Shown here piece after piece: positions 33,720 through 37,905 of a stretch of 37,905 nt of DNA. This stretch comes from Desulfotignum sp. Its GTDB lineage: Bacteria; Desulfobacterota; Desulfobacteria; Desulfobacterales; Desulfobacteraceae. Made by a program: the position numbers and the translations under genes. Under the pieces are notes generated by a model that saw only the letters and a program-made list of their open reading frames with translations, was not told the origin of the DNA and ran no database searches. The stretch lies in assembly GCA_011389575.1 (NCBI GenBank), contig JAABUB010000027.1:1-37905 (forward strand). Direction: 5' to 3'. Each line of letters opens with the position of its first letter. Positions within the stretch are counted from its first letter, which is position 1.

Positions 33720-36700
33720 ATGGTTACTATTGAAGACAATGAAATTTTCAATGATTTTATTGAAGAGTCAGTGGATCACCTTGACGGTATTGAAGATGAC
33801 CTGCTCAGCATAGAGGAAGCAGAAGAAAACTTTGACGAAGAGATTGTTAACAAGGTATTCAGGGCCGTACATACCATCAAGGGAGGCGCAGGTTATCTGG
33901 GGCTTAAGAATGTCGAAGCACTGGCCCATCACAGTGAAAATGTAATGGGTAAAATTCGTGCCAGAGAGCTTTTTCCATCTCCTGACATTATCTCAACCCT
34001 GCTTGATGCCATGGACACCCTGTCAACCTTGATTCACCGCCATGAAAGTTCAAATGAAATCGATATTTCCAGCAACCTGACCGCCTTGAACGCAATTTTT
34101 CTTGAAGATGCTCCTCCAGAGAATGACAATTCGGACGAGAACAATTCGGAGGAGAACCTTTCACCCCCTGCCCAGGCATCATCTGAGAGTTTTGCCACGG
34201 TTTCAACTGATGAGGAACCAGCATCTGAAGACAATCCTGTTTTGGCATCCTCATCCATGAATGATCTTTTGCGCAAAGTGGAACAATCCGAGCTGGACGC
34301 TTTGTTCAAACAGGGAAGTTTTGTTTATATTTTACAATACAACCTGTTAAAACATAGTGAAGCAAAGGAAAAATACCATGCAAAAATCATGGAAGAACTC
34401 AAAGAAACCGGAGATATTTTGGCCGCTAATATTGACGGTGACGCTTCAGCTGAAATGATTGAGAAAAAGGGTAACCTGCTCATTGTTGTCTTTGCCACCA
34501 TATTGGAAAATGAGCTGATGGGAGATTTTTTTGATATTGCGCCTGATCAAATTCAGCAGATTACCCCTGAAGACCTGGAACAGGCGGCTTTGACTCCTGC
34601 AGCCGTCCCTCAGCAAAATCAATCTGTTGAAACCAGTCCGGTTTCACGTCCATCTATCCCCCCGGCAACTGCTCCTGTGAAAAAAATGGAGCAAACAAAC
34701 AAGACCCTGCTGAAAGATTCTCCGGTTAAACCGGAACAAAAACCCGACAACCTGCGGGTCAATGTCAAACTGCTGGACAACCTGATGACCCTGGCCGGTG
34801 AACTTGTTTTGACCAGAAACCAGCTGATCCAGGCAACAGCGTCCCGAAAAGTCAAAGGCATTGACAACATTTCCCAACGTCTCAACCTGGTTACCTCAGA
34901 GCTTCAAGAAGCCATCATGAGTACCCGCATGCAGCCTGTAGGCAATGTCTTTCATAAATTCAAGCGCATTGTCCGGGACCTTTCCAAAAATATTGGTAAA
35001 AAAATCAATCTCATTATCGAAGGAGAAGAGGTTGAGCTGGACAAAACCATTATTGAATCCATAGGTGACCCCCTGACGCATCTGGTCAGGAACGCTGTCG
35101 ACCATGGTATTGAAATGCCTGAAGAGCGTATTGCAGCCGAAAAACAGGAAACAGGTACGTTGCGCATAACAGCCTATCATGAGGGCGGTCAGGTCATGAT
35201 TGCCATTGAAGATGACGGCGCCGGCATAAATATTGACCGGGTTAAGGAAAAGGTCCTGACCATGGGACTGCGCGAATCCTCTGCCCTGGATGAATTAAGC
35301 GATAAAGAAGTTGCAAATCTCATCTTTTTGCCCGGCATGTCAACAGCAAAAGAGATCACTGACATTTCCGGCCGGGGGGTCGGGATGGATGTGGTTAATA
35401 CAAATATATCCAAAGTCGGCGGAACTGTCGATATTGACACGATACCTGGCAAAGGGTCGATCATTACCATTAAACTGCCCTTGACCCTGGCAATCATACC
35501 CAGTTTGATAGTTACAGTGCAAAAAGAGCGGTATGCGATTCCGCAAGTCAATATGGTAGAGCTGGTAAGAATACCTGCAGCAAAGGTCAAGGAACGGATT
35601 GAAAAAATCAATTCTGCTATTGTGATGCGCCTGAGAGGGGAGCTTTTGCCGCTGATCAAACTGACGGATGTCCTTGGCATTACAGACCGATATTATACAT
35701 CTGACGACACAGGCCAGCAGTTTTTGGACAGACGGACACTCACAGAAGATCGACGGCAGGCCCAAGCCGACAAAATCGCTCCGCAGATGGACAAGGAGGA
35801 AACCCCATCCTCGGGCCAGGAAAAACGTGCCTCCACCGCAGACAGACGGACCAGCCCCATGAGCGCCTATAACGTTCTGGTGGTCTCTGTCGGCGACTAC
35901 CATTATGGTTTAATTGTAGACCAGGTGCTCGACTCTGAAGAGATCGTTGTCAAACCCGTCGGGACCCACCTGCGTGACTGCGAGTGCTATGCGGGTGCAT
36001 CGGTTCAGGGTGACGGCAAGGTTGCGCTTATTTTGGATATCATCGGCATCAGCAATGTCATGAACCTGCGAACCGTTTCAAAATCTGTTCGGGAACAAGC
36101 CCTTCAGAGAGCTGAGAGTAAAATGATGAAGGACACCCAGTCTTTTTTGCTCGCCTGTAATGCACCTGAAGAACAGATCGCCATTCCTTTGGACCTGATC
36201 TCAAGAATAGAATCGTGCAAGATAAAAGAGATCAAAATTACCGGGGGGCGAAAAAATATTCAATACCGCGGCGGCCCCCTCCCCCTGTTCAGTATTGACG
36301 AGGTTGCCGATGTCGGCGCACCCCATACAGACAGCCCGACCTGCTATATTATTGTCTTCTCCATAAGCGGCAAAGAGGTTGGCATTATTGTGTCGGAGAT
36401 CATCGATATCATCAACGGGACCTATGTTATCGATGAAATGACCCACAAGCAGCCGGGGATTATGGGCTCAACAATTATTAACGACGAAATTACGCTGCTG
36501 GTCGATCTTTACGGGGTCGTTGACACCATTATGCCCGAATGGACAAAAGCGTTGAAGTCCAAAGTTATAGAGGATAGCCCTGCAAATATTCTGGTGGTTG
36601 AAGATTCGCCTTTCTTTCTCAACCAGGTTGTATCGTTCCTCTCCGAAATCGGTTACAAACCGCTAACAGCCACTGATGGGGTAAAAGGACTGGAGGTATT

Positions 36701-36938
36701 GAATCGGGAAAAAATTGATATCGTTCTGACCGATATTGAAATGCCCAATATGAATGGGCTGGAGATGGCCAGAAAGATCCGCGCTGATGAGCGGTTCAGG
36801 AACCTGCCCATTATCGCAGTCACAAGTCTGGCCGGAGATGCTGCGGAAAAAGAAGGGTTGGATGCCGGTATTAATGATTACCTGGTAAAGCTGGACCGTG
36901 AAAAAATAATTGCCTGTGTCAGAAAATATCTTGTATAA
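33720..36938 (+). CDS. cheA: CheA histidine kinase with two CheW domains and a receiver
   Basis: The product has 1072 residues. Order: Hpt domain with the phosphoacceptor His51 (FRAVHTIKGGAGYLG), a variable acidic linker, a globular P2-like segment (about 176-290), P3 dimerisation helices (about 342-440), ATPase domain (HLVRNAVDHGIE, EDDGAGIN, SGRGVGMDVV), a first CheW-like domain (about 600-790) interrupted by a charged insertion near 656-712, a second CheW-like domain (about 805-940), and a receiver (VVEDSPFF, Asp in TDIEMPNMNG). Double CheW domains and a fused receiver are typical of sensory arrays separate from the main flagellar one, and the receiver may act as a phosphate sink. It starts 17 bases past the haem receptor gene. 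Confidence 0.93.
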   Translation: MVTIEDNEIFNDFIEESVDHLDGIEDDLLSIEEAEENFDEEIVNKVFRAVHTIKGGAGYLGLKNVEALAHHSENVMGKIRARELFPSPDIISTLLDAMDTLSTLIHRHESSNEIDISSNLTALNAIFLEDAPPENDNSDENNSEENLSPPAQASSESFATVSTDEEPASEDNPVLASSSMNDLLRKVEQSELDALFKQGSFVYILQYNLLKHSEAKEKYHAKIMEELKETGDILAANIDGDASAEMIEKKGNLLIVVFATILENELMGDFFDIAPDQIQQITPEDLEQAALTPAAVPQQNQSVETSPVSRPSIPPATAPVKKMEQTNKTLLKDSPVKPEQKPDNLRVNVKLLDNLMTLAGELVLTRNQLIQATASRKVKGIDNISQRLNLVTSELQEAIMSTRMQPVGNVFHKFKRIVRDLSKNIGKKINLIIEGEEVELDKTIIESIGDPLTHLVRNAVDHGIEMPEERIAAEKQETGTLRITAYHEGGQVMIAIEDDGAGINIDRVKEKVLTMGLRESSALDELSDKEVANLIFLPGMSTAKEITDISGRGVGMDVVNTNISKVGGTVDIDTIPGKGSIITIKLPLTLAIIPSLIVTVQKERYAIPQVNMVELVRIPAAKVKERIEKINSAIVMRLRGELLPLIKLTDVLGITDRYYTSDDTGQQFLDRRTLTEDRRQAQADKIAPQMDKEETPSSGQEKRASTADRRTSPMSAYNVLVVSVGDYHYGLIVDQVLDSEEIVVKPVGTHLRDCECYAGASVQGDGKVALILDIIGISNVMNLRTVSKSVREQALQRAESKMMKDTQSFLLACNAPEEQIAIPLDLISRIESCKIKEIKITGGRKNIQYRGGPLPLFSIDEVADVGAPHTDSPTCYIIVFSISGKEVGIIVSEIIDIINGTYVIDEMTHKQPGIMGSTIINDEITLLVDLYGVVDTIMPEWTKALKSKVIEDSPANILVVEDSPFFLNQVVSFLSEIGYKPLTATDGVKGLEVLNREKIDIVLTDIEMPNMNGLEMARKIRADERFRNLPIIAVTSLAGDAAEKEGLDAGINDYLVKLDREKIIACVRKYLV

Positions 36939-36981
36939 GGCAGCAGGATCCAGATTAAAATATTTTAACAGAGATAAAAAA

Positions 36982-37425
36982 ATGATGAATGCAGCTAATG
37001 AAAACCAGGATGTGGAACTCGCCATTTTTCAAATCGGAGACATGCTCTGCGGACTTGACACACGCCACGTACAGGAAATCAACCATAATTTTGAAATCAC
37101 CCCTGTTCACAGGGCCCCTGATTATGTCCAGGGCGTTATAAACCTTCGCGGTGAAATTGTCACAGTCATTGACCTGCACCAGAAATTCAGCATTCTCCCC
37201 GGTGAAGTTCAGGAAGACACCCAGGTGGTGGTTGTCCGTTATGAAGAGGAGTGTATTGCATTGCTGGTGGATAATATTTACGATGTTGTGAATGCACACC
37301 AGTTCGATATTTCCACTCCGCCGTCAAATGTTGACGGGATAAGTGGTTCATTTATCAGCTGCATCTATCGCATGGAAAAAGATCTGGTGGTTGTTCTTGA
37401 CCTGGAAGAATTGCTAAAAAAGTAA
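36982..37425 (+). CDS. cheW: CheW coupling protein
   Basis: The product has 147 residues and is a single CheW domain (VELAIFQIGDMLCGLDTRHV, GVINLRGEIVTVIDLHQKF, LLVDNIYDVV). It links receptor tips to CheA. ATGATG at 36982 is taken as the start; an earlier ATG at 36910 in frame would overlap the cheA 3' end by 29 bases and add 24 residues unlike CheW. The ribosome site (AGAGA) is modest. It lies between cheA and cheB in the cluster. Confidence 0.92.
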   Translation: MMNAANENQDVELAIFQIGDMLCGLDTRHVQEINHNFEITPVHRAPDYVQGVINLRGEIVTVIDLHQKFSILPGEVQEDTQVVVVRYEEECIALLVDNIYDVVNAHQFDISTPPSNVDGISGSFISCIYRMEKDLVVVLDLEELLKK

Positions 37426-37433
37426 AGGCACAG

Positions 37434-37905
37434 ATGGCCGGACGTTTATTACGAGTTCTGGTGGTTGATGATTCTGTCATGTACAGGAAAGTTCTGTCAG
37501 ATGTTCTTTCCAATATTCCAGGTGTGGAAGTTGTCGGGACGGCAACCGACGGCAAAGTGGCATTGGCAAAAATTCCTCAGCTGAAACCGGACATGCTGAC
37601 CCTGGACTTTGACATGCCTGAACTGGACGGGCTTGAGGTCTTGGAACGTGTCAGGGAAGATCATCCTGATTTGAAGACTGTTATGGTTTCGGCCCATACA
37701 AAAGAAGGGGCTGCCATAACATTAAAAGCGCTTGAACTTGGTGCGTTGACCTTTGTCACCAAACCCGGGACGGTAAATTCACTGGAAAGCAGAACGGTTC
37801 TTCTCGATCAGTTAGCCCGAGTTGTAAAAGAGATCAGGGCCCAGATACTCCCTTTACAATATCCGGTTAACAAAGACCTGGCCATACCACACCCTTTCAC
37901 CAGCA
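37434..37905 (+). CDS. cheB: CheB chemotaxis methylesterase, cut by the window edge
   Basis: About 157 codons are visible: a receiver domain (VLVVDDSVMYRKVL, Asp in LTLDFDMPELDG, and SAHTKEG then VTKPG) followed by the linker leading to the methylesterase domain, which lies outside the window. The arrangement is that of a normal CheB, about 350 residues when complete. CheB removes methyl groups from receptors after phosphorylation by CheA. AAAGG precedes the ATG, nine bases after the cheW stop. A cheR is not seen in this cluster but may follow. Confidence 0.9.
   Translation, partial: MAGRLLRVLVVDDSVMYRKVLSDVLSNIPGVEVVGTATDGKVALAKIPQLKPDMLTLDFDMPELDGLEVLERVREDHPDLKTVMVSAHTKEGAAITLKALELGALTFVTKPGTVNSLESRTVLLDQLARVVKEIRAQILPLQYPVNKDLAIPHPFTS

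Noticed and set aside
1-37905. tRNA, rRNA, riboswitch or CRISPR array
   Set aside because: None was recognised by eye in the intergenic regions, most of which are short or explained by fragments; weak candidates cannot be excluded without covariance searches.

Overview
The window reads as chromosomal DNA of a sulfate-reducing Desulfobacterota bacterium, probably of the Desulfobacterales. This is inferred from the many two-component and chemotaxis genes, a Tat-exported group-1-type [NiFe] hydrogenase, a c-haem chemoreceptor and the codon usage. No rRNA, tRNA or CRISPR array was seen. Large functional blocks are separated by short 'scrapyards' of toxin-antitoxin (TA) genes and gene fragments.

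Layout. 1-3130: a gene-poor edge, a seven-helix membrane protein ending in a CxxC...CxxC module, and an M20/RocB-type peptidase. 3131-5287: first scrapyard, with a YhcG-like nuclease fragment, an orphan HigA antitoxin, a leftover chemoreceptor 3' end with a hairpin, and a RelBE-like TA pair with a clear promoter. 5288-11110: a defence-type block (DUF499 ATPase, DUF3780 protein, helicase lacking its usual N-terminus) followed by an hsdM stub. 11129-18908 (minus strand): a sensory operon of solute-binding protein, hybrid kinase, CheB-CheR-PAS fusion and second hybrid kinase. 18909-20432: second scrapyard, with a duplicated receiver fragment, a second hairpin, an internally deleted antitoxin, an intact ParE/RelE-type TA pair and an unidentified remnant. 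20433-26701: Cache-PAS hybrid kinase, sigma-54 activator, a sigma-54-type promoter, a degenerate receiver and a dCache chemoreceptor. 26702-27401: third hairpin and a MazEF pair. 27548-37905: a co-directional cluster of HTH-receiver regulator, [NiFe] hydrogenase large and small subunits, a chemoreceptor with almost no periplasmic part, a c-haem chemoreceptor, CheA, CheW and CheB (cut by the window edge).

The most interesting part is the last cluster. The hydrogenase large subunit ends exactly at the final His of its L2 motif, so it needs no C-terminal processing, as in H2-sensing hydrogenases. It is followed by a receptor whose predicted periplasmic loop is about 15 residues, then by a complete chemosensory core. 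I infer a hydrogen-sensing (or hydrogen/redox-sensing) chemotaxis pathway in which a periplasmic hydrogenase is the ligand detector. The second point of interest is the incomplete DUF499-DUF3780-helicase module. The third is a family of three hairpin loci, each carrying traces of a chemoreceptor 3' end and each next to a minus-strand TA module or its remnant.
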